A stretch of DNA of 64,000 nt from Mugil cephalus (lineage: Eukaryota; Chordata; Actinopteri; Mugiliformes; Mugilidae), in the NCBI RefSeq assembly GCF_022458985.1, contig NC_061770.1:2605001-2669000 (forward strand). Reading direction: 5' to 3'. This document shows, piece after piece, positions 37,072 to 48,099 of the stretch. Position 1 is the first letter of the stretch; every line of letters starts with the position of its first letter. The translations under genes were made by a program, and so were the position numbers. The notes under the pieces are model-generated. The model saw nothing but the letters and a program-made list of their open reading frames with translations. It did not search any database and was not told the DNA's origin.

Positions 37072-37310
37072 AAAATGGCGGCTGAGCTGAGTTTTTCAGT
37101 CCACCTACTCGATACGTTTTGCCCTCAACCTGTAAAAGACGATTATTGGTTCAGAAAAGCCCTGTAACAACAGTACGCCATCACTCTGCTTTTGTTACTA
37201 TATTAAGCATTACATGCCGACGTGCGCATGCGTTGAAATGCGGTAACAGGGGAGACGCAAACCTATTTTGCGCATGCGTTTGATGGGCCAATGAGATGAG
37301 GACAGAACAA
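37072..37310 (+). promoter_or_regulatory. Promoter-like patch (YY1, two NRF1, CCAAT) with no known gene
   Basis: AAAATGGCGGC at 37072-37082 is a YY1 consensus. TGCGCATGCG occurs at 37223-37232 and again at 37269-37278, and GGGCCAATGAG carries a CCAAT box at 37288-37292. These motifs cluster in a short CpG-containing stretch, the usual make-up of a housekeeping vertebrate promoter. No recognised gene starts here on either strand; the direction is uncertain. Confidence 0.5.
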
Positions 37311-37641
37311 TCTAGAAGTCGCCAGAGGAGGTGACAACAAAGGGAGCAGTCAGTTCAATGGGCATTTTCACCGCACTCGGATGCCCGTGGAAACGTCCTC
37401 TGAATGCGTCCTGGGTGGAACTATATTCCATTATAAGACTATTAAATCTACGGGAATACAGTCTTCTATTTTGGTGGATCGGCTTAACACCAAAACTAAA
37501 TTTCCTCTTGTGATTTTCAGACCTGGGATTTTATCTTGGAAACTGGACCGTCAAGGCTAATTATCCCACGGAATGACGGGACCTGAATAACAAAAACTCC
37601 ATCATGGAATATGTTTCCGTCTGTCCACAGCTCTCAATAAA
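37075..37641 (+). CDS. Candidate two-exon small ORF, unrecognised (40 aa)
   Basis: I do not recognise this product. An ATG embedded in the YY1 site opens 19 codons (37075-37131, MAAELSFSVHLLDTFCPQP) up to a possible donor CCT|GTAAAA. A good acceptor (tgattttcag) at 37511-37520 is followed by 22 codons in the matching phase (37521-37586, TWDFILETGPSRLIIPRNDG and on to TGA). A perfect AATAAA lies 50 bp further on, at 37636-37641. Promoter, start, splice sites, stop and poly(A) signal are therefore in order, but the peptide is short, the donor is weak and NRF1 sites fall in the intron. It could equally be a noncoding RNA, an upstream alternative exon of another gene, or chance. Confidence 0.22.
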
Positions 37642-38059
37642 GACACATCTAATGGGTACAACACCTCCGTCAAAATGTGGATTTAAATCGATGAGTCGCC
37701 GAACCGATAAATTAACAAGAAGTCAGACCCTTCACTGTTGTGTAACGGTTTAACGGCAATAAAAAGCTAAAACAAAAAACAATATACGCCTTTCATTAGT
37801 TCTTGCTGGGGATTATAATTTAGTTTCATGTAGGAGAGCACAAACTCGTAATCTTCATGTTTGCTTAGGTTAAATCAAATATGTATGTATTGGCTATGTG
37901 CACACACACACATACGTATATCAATCTTATCACTCTTAGGTCTTCAAGTGCAGTTTCTTTTGGTACAGACACAGACAAAATACTAAACAAATCCTAAAAC
38001 AGACATTAAAAAGATTGATTCCATAAAAATTAAATTTTGAGTATTGGGTCATTTTGGTT

Positions 38060-39402
38060 CCACTACACTACTAATGAGGCCATGATTTTTGTTAGCAGAC
38101 CCGTTTTTCTGTTGCTGTGCTTCATGTCTCCATAAAGTCAGTACATTTGAAAGTTCTTCAGAGACAAAAATGGCTAAAACAAGGAACCTAACGCAGGAAA
38201 CACATCCGAAGATACAGATTCTCTGCCAGGAAGGGTACAGCTGCTGTCAGATTGCCAGAACGTGCAAATGCAGTCCTTCAGTAGTTGGATACACTGCAGA
38301 AATACAGACGAACCAACAACTTGGAAGATGTTGGCGCCCAAGGGTTTCTTCAGCAAGAAATGACCTGATCTGCATGTGCAGGGAAAACTGACGAATTACA
38401 TCACAGGAGCTCCAACAGCAGTGGTCAAATCAAACTGATGTCTAGTGTTCCAGCTACAGTATATGTGGTGGACTTTTAGATCATGGCTTAAGGTCCTACA
38501 AAGCTGTGAAGAAGCCCCTGATCATAGGGGCTTCTTCACAGCTTTGTAGGCTTCATAGGGCCCACAAAAGAACTGGACAGTGAGGCATTAGAAGAAGATT
38601 CTGTGGTTAGATGAGTCCAGTATCTTCCTCCTACTAATGTGAGGGTACGCAGGAGACCAGGCAAAGCATTATCTCCAGCATGTACAGTACCTACTGTCAA
38701 AACTGGTGGAGGGAGTATCATGGTTTGGGGATCCATGAGCGCTGCCATTCTCCAAACCCACATTTTCCCTTTTACACATGCACTGTACCATCAAGGTCGA
38801 AACTGGATGTTTCAACAAGATAATGCTCCTTCCCACACATCCAGGAAGTAGTAGAACTTGGCTGCAGGAGCTCAGTATCCAGGTCTTAGAGTGGCCAGCT
38901 CAATCCCCATTGAAAATCTGTGGTGGATTATCAAAAGATCTGTTTCAAAGCGCAAACTAAAGAATTTAGAAGAATTAAAAGTAGTAATTAAAGAAGAATG
39001 AGGCAAGATTACCCCTCAACGGTGTGAAAGGCTCGTGGGCAACATGCCAGCCAGGATTAGAGCTCTACTGCTGCTAATGGCAGGAGTACTAAATATTAAT
39101 TTGATGATGTGATGGTTTATTTAATTTTTGTTCAGTTTTGAACACGTTCTTTGTTATTTGTTGACTTTGATGCCAACAATGCTGAGAACTGACATGCTGA
39201 AACTATAAAGAATTTAGTTTAAATAGTTTTTCTTGTTAACAATAAATAAATGTATGGTATGCATGGGTGGTAAAAACATTTTTATTAGTGTATGTCTGCC
39301 ACACCATTTGAAACACACACAAAAAATGATTTTTTCACAAATATTTCTTGAGATTGTGTAGAATTTTAAGGATGTCTGAAACCTTTTTTTTCCCACAACT
39401 AT
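38060..39402 (+). mobile_element. Near-full-length dead Tc1/mariner transposon, copy 2
   Basis: The transposase starts at 38170 (MAKTRNLTQETHPKIQILCQ, a Tc1 helix-turn-helix region). After several stops and frameshifts the DDE region is recognisable (VWGSMSAA, FQQDNAPSHTS, IPIENLWWIIKR). The 3' end near 39402 resembles the copy 1 terminal repeat. The 5' end is uncertain. Relative to copy 1 it lacks about 60 bp inside the transposase (after MSAA) and carries a 24-bp inverted duplication at 38495-38550. The same tandem TAG codons as in copy 1 occur at 38849-38854. Non-functional. Confidence 0.88.
38495..38550. repeat. Perfect 24-bp inverted repeat inside Tc1 copy 2
   Basis: Arms 38495-38518 and 38527-38550 are exact reverse complements (cctacaaagctgtg... 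/ ...cacagctttgtagg) around an 8-nt spacer TGATCATA. Copy 1 of the same transposon has no second arm at the matching place, so the right arm is a secondary change. Confidence 0.95.
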
Positions 39403-40720
39403 ATATATATAACCTAGTCTTTTCTTTGTCTAACACCATTTTGTGTGACTTCACGGCACTAACGCTGTCGTCAGCCATTTCTTTTCAAGCACACGTTTGA
39501 GAACGACCACCAAAGCCGAGGGGTGTTTATTAGGCCCTCATGTCATTAATGAACAAATAATGCATGTTTGTGTGAAAGTATGAGCTTACCTATGACCTAG
39601 TATGTTTGGTGTGGAGTTGATAGACTCTTTTAGCCATATCACTTACTGCACTTTGTTGTATAAGTGTATTTATTTGCTATAGTAGGGAAGTCAGATTTAC
39701 TCTTTGGTAAAACTGCGTCATAAGCTGACTGTGAGTCTGCCCTGCCTCTTTCAGTTCCTTAATAAGTGTAATCACTTAATGAACCTTATGGCTTTGTTAA
39801 TTACCTTAATGGCATTAAATGTGGGGAAAATAGAAAAGAAAATGTCTCTTGAGTGGTGAGAACATAATGAAAAAAAATAGATAATAATTACGTTGTATTT
39901 GCTCACTTACAAAAATCCCATTAATTACTGAACCTGATAACACACTGTGTGCATCTTTTTTTATTATTATTATTATTTTCAAAAATGTTAAACACAATGT
40001 TAAAAATGAACAGGGTTGCAAGAAACGTGTTGAGAAAAAAACAGACATAATGGACAATGGTCCATTGCATGCAACGTATGCCCGTTTTGGGGAGCTTGGT
40101 ACTTAGAGTAGAACAGACCATTTAATATTTAACAAGGCTTATGACTTGTTGAAAAGAAGGGTGGCTATGTTGGTCACAGATTTTTTATTTTATTTATGAA
40201 ATGTATTTATTTCACAAATTTCGAGCTGTGTATTATTCTCACTTTAACAGGTGAAAATAAACAAGAGATAGGCAATTTTTCATGTGGTTTCATAAGAATT
40301 CTGCACACCAGTAGTTTCCCAATAATTTAGCACACATATATTTTCTCCAAAGAAAGCCAAACCCTTACCTTAACTTTGCCTTGGATCGACAGAGCACTGT
40401 AGTTGTTCAATAATCAAAATAATCCTCAAATATACAACATGCTTAATAAAACAGTGAGGCCATGGAGGGGGTTACAAGGATTCTGAGCTAGGAGGTCACA
40501 CATACCCAAAAGTGCATGGTAACTTTAGTAAGGCAACAGCAGGGAAATGCAAATTGCAGTAAGACTAAGATCCAGTGTTAAGAAATACTTTAGTTTGTGG
40601 CTGAAGAACTGTAAACTGTATTTGCATAACATTTAAAATATTTAATGGAAAAACAATACATTGCTGGTACAAAAGCAACAATAGCTTATCTCGCCTTAAT
40701 ATGACTTGGACTAAATAGAC
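39403..40720. other. Intergenic, possible conserved noncoding element and TMEM82 3' UTR
   Basis: No gene seen. About 39,430-39,830 is non-repetitive with repeated TAAT/ATTA cores and looks like a conserved developmental element (inference only). The upper part, above about 40,190, is probably the TMEM82 3' UTR; a minus-strand AATAAA (TTTATT on plus) is at 40206-40211. Confidence 0.4.
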
Positions 40721-43221
40721 TCATTTGGAAGCAGTTCCACTGGATTTCAAAATCTCAGAGTGATGTTCCTTCTCATGTCGCCGTGGTTTTTGACGAAGGT
40801 CTCTTTTAACATAGCCCGTATAATCCTCTTCATCCTGTATGCACACAACAAATATGACAGATGAAACGCATGTGATGTAAGGTGGCAGTCAAAGTGGGGA
40901 TTAAAAGAGTATGGCAGACTGTCCACTGACACAGATCTTGTATGCTAAAACAACAATGGTGTCAATATTATAGTATTTTTTAATTATGATGATCATTGCA
41001 ATAACAATATGAACACTATGTTGATCCGTGTTACATTCATATGGTTTATTGTTACACATGCATAAATTAATCGCTCTCACATTTATATAACATTCACTAT
41101 AACATTCATGTGTATGTATTCACTGATCAGTCGTAACATCATGACCACCTTCCTAATATTGTGTAGGTCACCTTTGTGCCTCCAAAACAATTGGGACTCA
41201 TCAGAGAATGGACATGGACTCTCTGAGAGTGTCCTGTGGTGTCTGGTAACAGGATGTTGTTAGTGGGGCCTTTGGGTCCTAGGGGTTGAGTAGAGGGGCG
41301 TCTGTGGGTCATGATTGTTCCAGCACATGGGATGTGCTGCATCCTGCTGGGGATGACTGCTGTCATCAAGGAGTGTCATTGCTATGGGGTGGGGGTGTCT
41401 GGTCTGGTCTAGATGGGTGTTACATGTCTAATTAGCATCCACATGGATGACAGGTCCACTAACACTAGCAGCACTATAGATAGATAGACTGGTATATACA
41501 TACCATACAGTTAATGCCAAGTTTTTTTTTTTTTTTTTAATTTGCAGGACAGAGCACGTCAGTGTTTTAAATTTAACTTAAATGGATACATTGAAACTTC
41601 ATTAGCTGAGACCACTTTCTGTAAAACTCTACACTATTTAATCAGACGAGCTCGGTGAAAGGAAAAGTAGGCTCAGCGCTCTGAGTCAGAGATTACTCTG
41701 ACCTGAATCTGTCTTGGGGGTCTTAAACCTCCTCCACCTGGGATGCAAGTTAGAGAAGTTCGGTCTCGTCTCGGGACCAAGAATAATGAACACATTGATA
41801 TTCGACCCAGTTTTTGGGTCTCGATGGACAGAAAGTGCTGACGGCCCCGTGTGCTGCTTTCAGGGAGTCTCACTGACCTGTGAGGATGCCGCATCCAGCA
41901 GATCCATAGTGGGGATTAGACAGCCGGCCTCGCCCAGGAAACACATTAAGATGTGGAGCACGTCAGCCCAGCGTCCAACAGTCAGCATCAGGACCATCAA
42001 ACCCCCGAGGCGTACCACCACTGTGTTAAGGACAGCCTGGCCGCTGGGCAGACGATGCTGCTCCTCTGCACAACCAAGACAAGGTGGAACTATTTGACTT
42101 TATTTGAAACGTGAGTGCCCCAAAAGCTGATAAAACATAAACATGCTTCACTTAAACTTTAATGATTAGTCAAGACCAGGGAGCTGCATTAAATTGACAC
42201 GTGTTTCATATTTCTCCAGTCTTGAAATAGGTGTATACATTGTCTGTCTGATGAGCTTTGCTCATTTTTTAACACATCTTTTTTCTATGTTTTTCTATGT
42301 ACCTTGCATGTACACCACCAGCAGTGTGTAGCAGATAGTCAGTGGTGTCCAAAATCTAAGTGCTTCTGTTGCAGAGAGGAAGTGTTGGTTAATGATTGAT
42401 ACTGCAGCCAGCACAGCCACAGAGAAGGTAATGATCATAGTCCTGCACAGCATGGGCAGCAGACAGCTGCCTGATGTGAGGAGGCTGATGCAAATGCCGC
42501 AGTAGCGCTGTGAGCTATGGAGTTTATACAGAGCCATGACATGGTGCAGCATCCGAGTGGATTGCCTCGCCAGGAACCAGCTGAGTGACGCTGCCAGCAG
42601 CAGGCAAAGCCAGCGCTGGGCCGCCCCCTCGTGGAGAAAGTTCAAACTGCAGCTAAGGGCACAACCCAGTGAGAACTGGCTTTGAACTAACAGCTGCTGC
42701 AGAAATTTCTTGGACTCCTGGGAAAATAAAAGACCACAAACAGAACTGATGGACGAATCAAAGGAAATGATGAGCTGATTGTTGTAACAGATGTCACAAA
42801 TCATTGTGACACGATAAAATCCAGAAATAAACTCAAAACTAATCACAGAAATATCAGGTTAAACAGTTGAGCTCCATATATATATATATATATCACATAA
42901 TTGGCAGTGATTTCGGTATTTACATTCTTTACCTGGGTGACAGTACCAATACAGAAACTTAAAATATCTTGTTACAACTGAAAGTCCTAAAAAAATCATA
43001 CTAAAGTAAAAGAGCAAAATATAAGTCTCTCTGACTGATATATTGTTATACACAGATCAGCCACAACATTAAAACCACTGTTAGGAGAAGTAAATAACAT
43101 TGACCTTTTGGATGTGGCATTCAATCATGTGGATGTTACTTAGACTTGTACCACCCACCTAGACCAGACCAGACACCCCCACCCCATAGTAATGACACTC
43201 CAGCAGGATGCAACCTGACCT

Positions 43222-43254
<33 letters not shown>

Positions 43255-44712
43255 TAGGATAACTCAAAAAAAGAGAACTTGAAGAACAGCACAAGGTGTT
43301 GGCCTGGCCTCCAAATTCACTAGATGCCAAACTGATCTAGAATCCATGGGAGGATCCACAGAGGCCCCTCCCCTCAACCCATAGGAGCCAAAGGCCCCCA
43401 CTAACAACATGCTGTTCCAGACACCACAGGACACCCTCAGAAGACCCATGTCCATTCTCTGATGAGTCACAACTGTTTTGGAGGCACAAAGGTGACCTAC
43501 ACAATGTTAGGACTGTGGTCATAATGATATGCCTGATCGGTGTATGATCACATTAGATTATTAATATGGAAGCATCAGTGTGTAGGCAGCATGTAAGTCT
43601 TGAAGCTCCTGGAGGTAGAGTTAATTTGAACCATATTTTTACAGCTTTGTGTTTGAAGTAGACAATGCAGATGAGTCTGAGTTGACTTCAGATGATTAAT
43701 GGGAAAGAAAAGTAGAAACAGGAAACAGAAATGAGGTTTTCAGTTTTTGAGTTTTGAAATTAAACTGCGCAAGAAGCTCAGAGGAAGAAAACAATGAAAT
43801 TGTTGAGCTGTTAACTTCTGAAATGTGATCCTGACTATGTACTGCTCTCAGAAAGATATCAAAGCCAGACTTCTCAATCATTAACAACGTGTTGTATTGT
43901 GTTTATTAAAAACTTATTGTACTGTGTATTGTGAACTCATTAATCGTATAAATATATTTAGTAATTAAAACAGAGGTATGGAAGTATAAACTATTACAAT
44001 GGAAAGTACCTCAAAGTTGTGACAATATTTGAATAAATGTACTGTGCTACTTTCAACTACTGATAACTGGTTTCTTACCGGTCCAGCTGTAACCCATCCA
44101 GAGACAGCACGAAGACAAAATTCTAATACCACCAGAGAGGACACACGTGAGCCCACCACAGCTAATATCCCAGTCACAAAGAAAAAGTGGACTATTCCAG
44201 CAAGGCCAGTATTACTCTTCTTTTGTTGGCTGTTCGTCCTCTCACTGGACGTGTCTTTAGCATACTTATCACTCCAGCTGTGAGTTGGAAGACAAAATCA
44301 ATCAAATCATAGTGCATTTCAAAGTGTCTACACCACTGCTGAAACATGACTAATTTACTGGTAATGAAAACATCAAATTATGCAACCAAATACCAAATTT
44401 ATCATCATGTCATATGTAACAAAAGGCAGCTTGCTCACCTCTCCTCTACCAGTAAATGTATTCTCAGCAGGGAGCATAGCACAGAGATCCCACACGCACC
44501 TACCAGACCTGCAGGTCACATAACACTGAATTTGCATCACAGCTAATAACGCACTTTTAAAGCTCAGAAACAGCCTGGGCCCATGTGGTCATCAGAGGAA
44601 ATGAACAGATGAAGAGCTCACCTTGAAGAAAACTATTCAGAGGATTTGTATCTAGAGCCAGCCATCCCGGTATGTAGGAAGTTGGTAAAAATGATATGAT
44701 AAAGGAAAACAT
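40721..44712 (-). CDS. tmem82: TMEM82, transmembrane protein 82, 6 exons
   Basis: A multi-pass membrane protein of unestablished function. Exons (minus strand): 44712-44622, 44508-44439, 44277-44079, 42717-42303, 42065-41878, 40834-40721. Phases join and give 358 residues (human about 343). Family blocks seen are VVGSRVSSLVVLEFCLRAVS, LHSSQRYCGICISLL, SATEALRFWTPLTICYTLLV and VRLGGLMVLMLTVGRWAD. Several hydrophobic segments are visible. The charged C-terminal tail (DEEDYTGYVKRDLRQKPRRH) comes from the last exon; without it, reading past the exon 5 donor (CAG|GTCAGT) would stop after a few codons. Introns 3 and 5 each carry a copy of a mariner-like miniature element. The gene points toward SPEN, as in human. 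Confidence 0.93.
41119..41457 (+). mobile_element. Miniature mariner-like element, copy A (3' truncated)
   Basis: Begins with a terminal repeat-like CTGATCAGTCGTAACATCAT and shares long stretches with the copies at 43.05 and 59.83 kb (cctttgtgcctccaaaacaa, catcaaggagtgtcattgct). It has an internal deletion and no recognisable right terminal repeat. It lies in TMEM82 intron 5. Confidence 0.85.
42876..42893. repeat. (AT)9 microsatellite
   Basis: Eighteen bases of perfect AT repeat in TMEM82 intron 3. Confidence 0.95.
43051..43542 (-). mobile_element. Miniature mariner-like element, copy B (both ends present)
   Basis: A non-autonomous element with inverted ends CACAGATCAGCCACAACATT and, reversed, CACCGATCAGGCATATCATT, flanked by TA at 43049-43050 and 43543-43544. 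No open frame of a transposase is present. It contains an (AC)15 microsatellite at 43223-43252, at the same internal place where copy C has an imperfect GT-rich run. It lies in TMEM82 intron 3, reversed relative to the other copies. Confidence 0.9.
43223..43252 (+). repeat. (AC)15 microsatellite
   Basis: Fifteen perfect AC units inside the miniature mariner copy B. Confidence 0.97.
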
Positions 44713-46130
44713 AGTGCTACCAAAAATAAAATCCTGTTCAATTGTGTAAAAAGGAACTGAAGATAAGCTTATTTAAACCTTCGCATACTCTAGATTCATA
44801 TATTGTGCTTCTCAGATCGGGTTTTGTTTCGGTTGCTTCAACGATTAGCTTCGCTCATCCAGAAGCAAAGGTCATGTGGATGACGCAACGGCCCCGAGTC
44901 ATAACAAGATAAAGGAAGCTGGTGAACCACGGGAAGGACTTTGCACTGTTTCTAAAGTAATGGCAGGGCAAGGACAAAATCTTTTTGGAAAATCTGATTT
45001 AGCATCGCACCTATGTTTAACCATACAAGTAATTAATCCGGGTACTGGTTGCAAAAGAAGAAGTACAAAGTCTGGTTTTAAATCGGAATGTGCAAATGTT
45101 CACAGTATTAAGCAAGAGGTTGGAAATATTACAGTCCAGAAAAGGCATGAACATAGTTTTTCTTGTGATGTGACATTTTGGCTGTGACTGTCTGACCTCA
45201 CACCTGTAGGTGGGCTCATGCCTATTAGCAATGATATCAGTGAGCTGTTATTTCCATAGCTCAATATCTAAAAAAATAACCAAAAGTTGTAAAATAATAT
45301 TTATTCTAAAGCACTTGATTGATACTTTACCATTTTAAAAGGAAAAAGAGGAGACACTTCAGGATGAAAATGTAACAAATCAGAATTAAGTACATAAATA
45401 CGCATTTTAATGACTGACTGTATTATATTTATTTACTTTAAATAACAGTTTTTGTAGATGTAAATGTACTTACAATTTATCATTTCTGTTTTTATTGGAG
45501 ATAGAACTCAAGTGTGACTTGTAGATATAATTATATTTGTAGATAGGTAGTGTAATTCCCACTACACAGACATGTTTTAATGAATTCATCTTACTGGAAC
45601 ACCCAGAAACAGACAGCTGGCATTGGATACAAGAAACCAGTGACTTAAAGGTTGTAAAATTTGTGTGTTCCATGTCAAACCTCAGCACGTGTCCATAGGG
45701 TGGCAGCAGTGTCCAACATTCAGTGTCAAGGCAGTCGTCAACTCGAACCAGGTCCATCAGACACAGGTTCAAGCAGGTGCCAGCCCTTTACTAGGTCTCA
45801 TGGCTGGAGTCAGCTTTGATCTCTCACCTTGATCTAGTTGGATGAAATGTATATGTGGCATTTTAAGATAAGGCCTTATCACCTGATTAGCTTAAAGGAA
45901 TTTGTTCATTTACAGCAGAAGTGGTGCGTTGTTATACCAGCAATGCTGACACAGTTCCTCTTATTCAACAAGCCAAAGAAAAGAAAAGTTGAAAGAGTAA
46001 AGCATATGTCATCTAAACTTTCCACTATCTGCTCAGGATGTGATGAAACCGGAGACCACATGGTACTTGAAGAGGCCTTTATCACTGAGAACAAGTCATA
46101 TAATGAGGTGGATTACAGCCTGTAGATTTA
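44713..46130. promoter_or_regulatory. Head-to-head spacer between TMEM82 and SMIM1
   Basis: The two genes diverge from this 1.4-kb spacer. It contains a 14-bp perfect palindrome GATAAGGCCTTATC at 45867-45880 whose end overlaps an E-box CACCTG (45880-45885). Two plus-strand open frames (44876-45187 and 45838-46125) have no recognisable product and are probably fortuitous. Confidence 0.45.
45867..45885. promoter_or_regulatory. Palindromic double GATA site with overlapping E-box
   Basis: GATAAGG followed by its exact reverse complement CCTTATC gives two back-to-back GATA-factor sites. The last base starts a CACCTG E-box. It lies about 700 bp upstream of the SMIM1 start codon and about 390 bp upstream of the end of its probable noncoding first exon. 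GATA1/TAL1 control of SMIM1 would fit its red-cell role; binding here is inferred. Confidence 0.5.
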
Positions 46131-46588
46131 TGGCAGGCTGACCTCTGTGAACGCATGAACTATGGTCAAGGATTCTTATGGAGCAGGAAGCATGGTTGTC
46201 TGTGTCAGTCTGGGATTGAACGTGTTGGAGAGCTGAGCTTTCTAAGCAGCTTGTTTCAGACTCCTACAGGTGAGTGAAGCTGTCACTTGAACAAGCTAGG
46301 TCCTTAATCGTCAGACACTGCTTTTTGAATCAGAATATTTCAGTCACTGTGTCTGATTTAAATTATATTAACACATTTCAGTCTGTTTATGTGCCTCATA
46401 ATGCTGCGCACATAGATAAGTGACACTCTTTAAACAGTAGCTAGTTTCTTTGGCTGTTGTGAATGTGCCTTAATCTTATTTTTATCTACCTGCAGACAAC
46501 TCACTGTGTCCCAGCACAGAGTATATGTGCTGAACAGTGAGCAGTGATTCCAGCAGATAAATCTCAGAGAAAAAGTAAAACTTCCAAC

Positions 46589-47184
46589 ATGGACTCCAAC
46601 AGTGGTGGGAGCGTCCAATATGATCGCTGGAACGAAAACAACATCAACATGAACGTAGAGGCTTCACAGTCTACTAGGACGAGGTGAGACTTAGCTGCTG
46701 TGTGTCATGATTACATTGATGAAATGGGTGTGTTTGGTTTGACATTGATCTTTTCATTTACAGTCAATTGTGGTACAGTGACTATTATTTAAACAGGAAG
46801 ATCTTGATATGCTTTCATCCCATTTCAACGGCCTCCTCTTCTTACAGTTTGATTAGTAATGGCTGATGAGTTGTGGTGTTTACTCGATGGGATGCCAATG
46901 CAGATGCTTAACAAAAACATGCAAACTATATATCTTAGGTCACAGTAATCCTGTAGCTCAGTAAATCCGTGCAAACTTGAAACAAAAATAAAATGACAAT
47001 AAAATAATGTGGCAGTTTTATTTGACCCTGCCTTCCTTTGTCTCACAATTACAGGATCTATAACAGAGTGTGTGTTGGCAGAACTGGAGCAGTGATAAAG
47101 ACAGCAGCAGCTATAGCTGCTCTGGTGATCATTTACATTTTAGGATACGTGACGGGATACTACGTCCATAGCTGTTCAGAGTGA
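46589..47184 (+). CDS. smim1: SMIM1, small integral membrane protein 1 (Vel antigen family)
   Basis: A 74-residue single-pass membrane protein; the human orthologue (78 aa) carries the Vel blood-group antigen on red cells. Coding exons are 46589-46683 and 47055-47184, joined in phase 2 (AG|G). The N-terminal half is hydrophilic (VQYDRWNENN, comparable with human VHYSRWED). A short basic stretch (RIYNRVCVGRTG) precedes a hydrophobic segment ending in ILGYVTGYYVHSCSE, very close to human ILGYLTGYYVHKCK. The GxxxG spacing and terminal Cys could support dimerisation. A noncoding first exon probably ends at 46269 (CTACAG|GTGAGT), and its intron ends at acceptor 46494-46495. A further donor after the stop (near 47199) suggests a 3' UTR intron. 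GATAAG motifs lie in intron 1 (46415-46420) and after the stop (47215-47220). Confidence 0.92.
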
Positions 47185-47906
47185 AGACCAGACAAGAGGT
47201 AAGAGACATTTTAAGATAAGACTCGCTCTAAAAGAGCACGCTCAGAACTGATTATTTTCACTATTTGAATTTATTTCAGTTGACACATATTTATTTTCTT
47301 CTTTTGCTGATGTCTTATGATCTATATGGCTGTTTGACTATATAAATGTTTGTAAAATATGATGTATTCAAATCACAGGGAGAACATGCACACAGAAAGG
47401 AGGATGGATGTGGACCCAGAGCTCTCCTGCTGGGAGGCGTCAGAGGTTAATACAAGCAGTTTTAATGTTTGAAACACTGTCATTCAAACTCATCCAGACC
47501 TTCTGCTCAGGTTTCAGTCTGACTTGTTCTGTGTGGAAAACATGTCATCTGTAGCAATCTGTAACTCTGCACACACTCCAGTACATCCTGCACAAGACGC
47601 AATGACAACACAACGACAACCTCAAAAGTTAATCATATAAGTAAATAAATTGCAGCTTCAGGAAGTTTTTGTCAGCCTGTGAAATTTAATCATTTCAAAA
47701 GATTAAAAAAATCCATTGTAATCAGTTAATCCTTGAAATCAGTATGTCTAAATAATTGATATATTTCACATTTCTTTTTTTTTTGTAAGCACTGCTGATT
47801 TGACATGAATTGCATGCCCTAGTTTTATTACAGTTCATAATTATTCGTCATATATTCCTCTGTATCACAAACAGATCAGAACAGGCTGCATTCTTTGTAA
47901 GCTCTT

Positions 47907-47912
47907 AATAAA
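47907..47912 (+). terminator. smim1: Probable SMIM1 poly(A) signal
   Basis: A perfect AATAAA in ctcttaataaacttgtg, about 720 bp after the stop codon. A second AATAAA lies near 48070-48083, so the end may be alternative. Confidence 0.5.
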
Positions 47913-48099
47913 CTTGTGCGTGAGGCTTTTAACTTAATCATGTCAGTCTGCTCATTAATTCAAACAGCCACATCAAACTAAAGCATTTCCAGATTTTAAG
48001 TGAGTTCAGCTTCACACACAAACTGTGGTGCTTGAACCAACGCTGGCATGTTACAATAACATCAGCCTCAACATAATCGCAATAAAAGCGGATGCTTTG

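Noticed and set aside
44876-45187. 103-codon plus-strand frame between TMEM82 and SMIM1
   Set aside because: No domain, no splice context and no resemblance to any protein I know.
45838-46125. 95-codon plus-strand frame covering the GATA palindrome
   Set aside because: It overlaps the regulatory spacer and looks like chance; SMIM1 exons follow in another frame.
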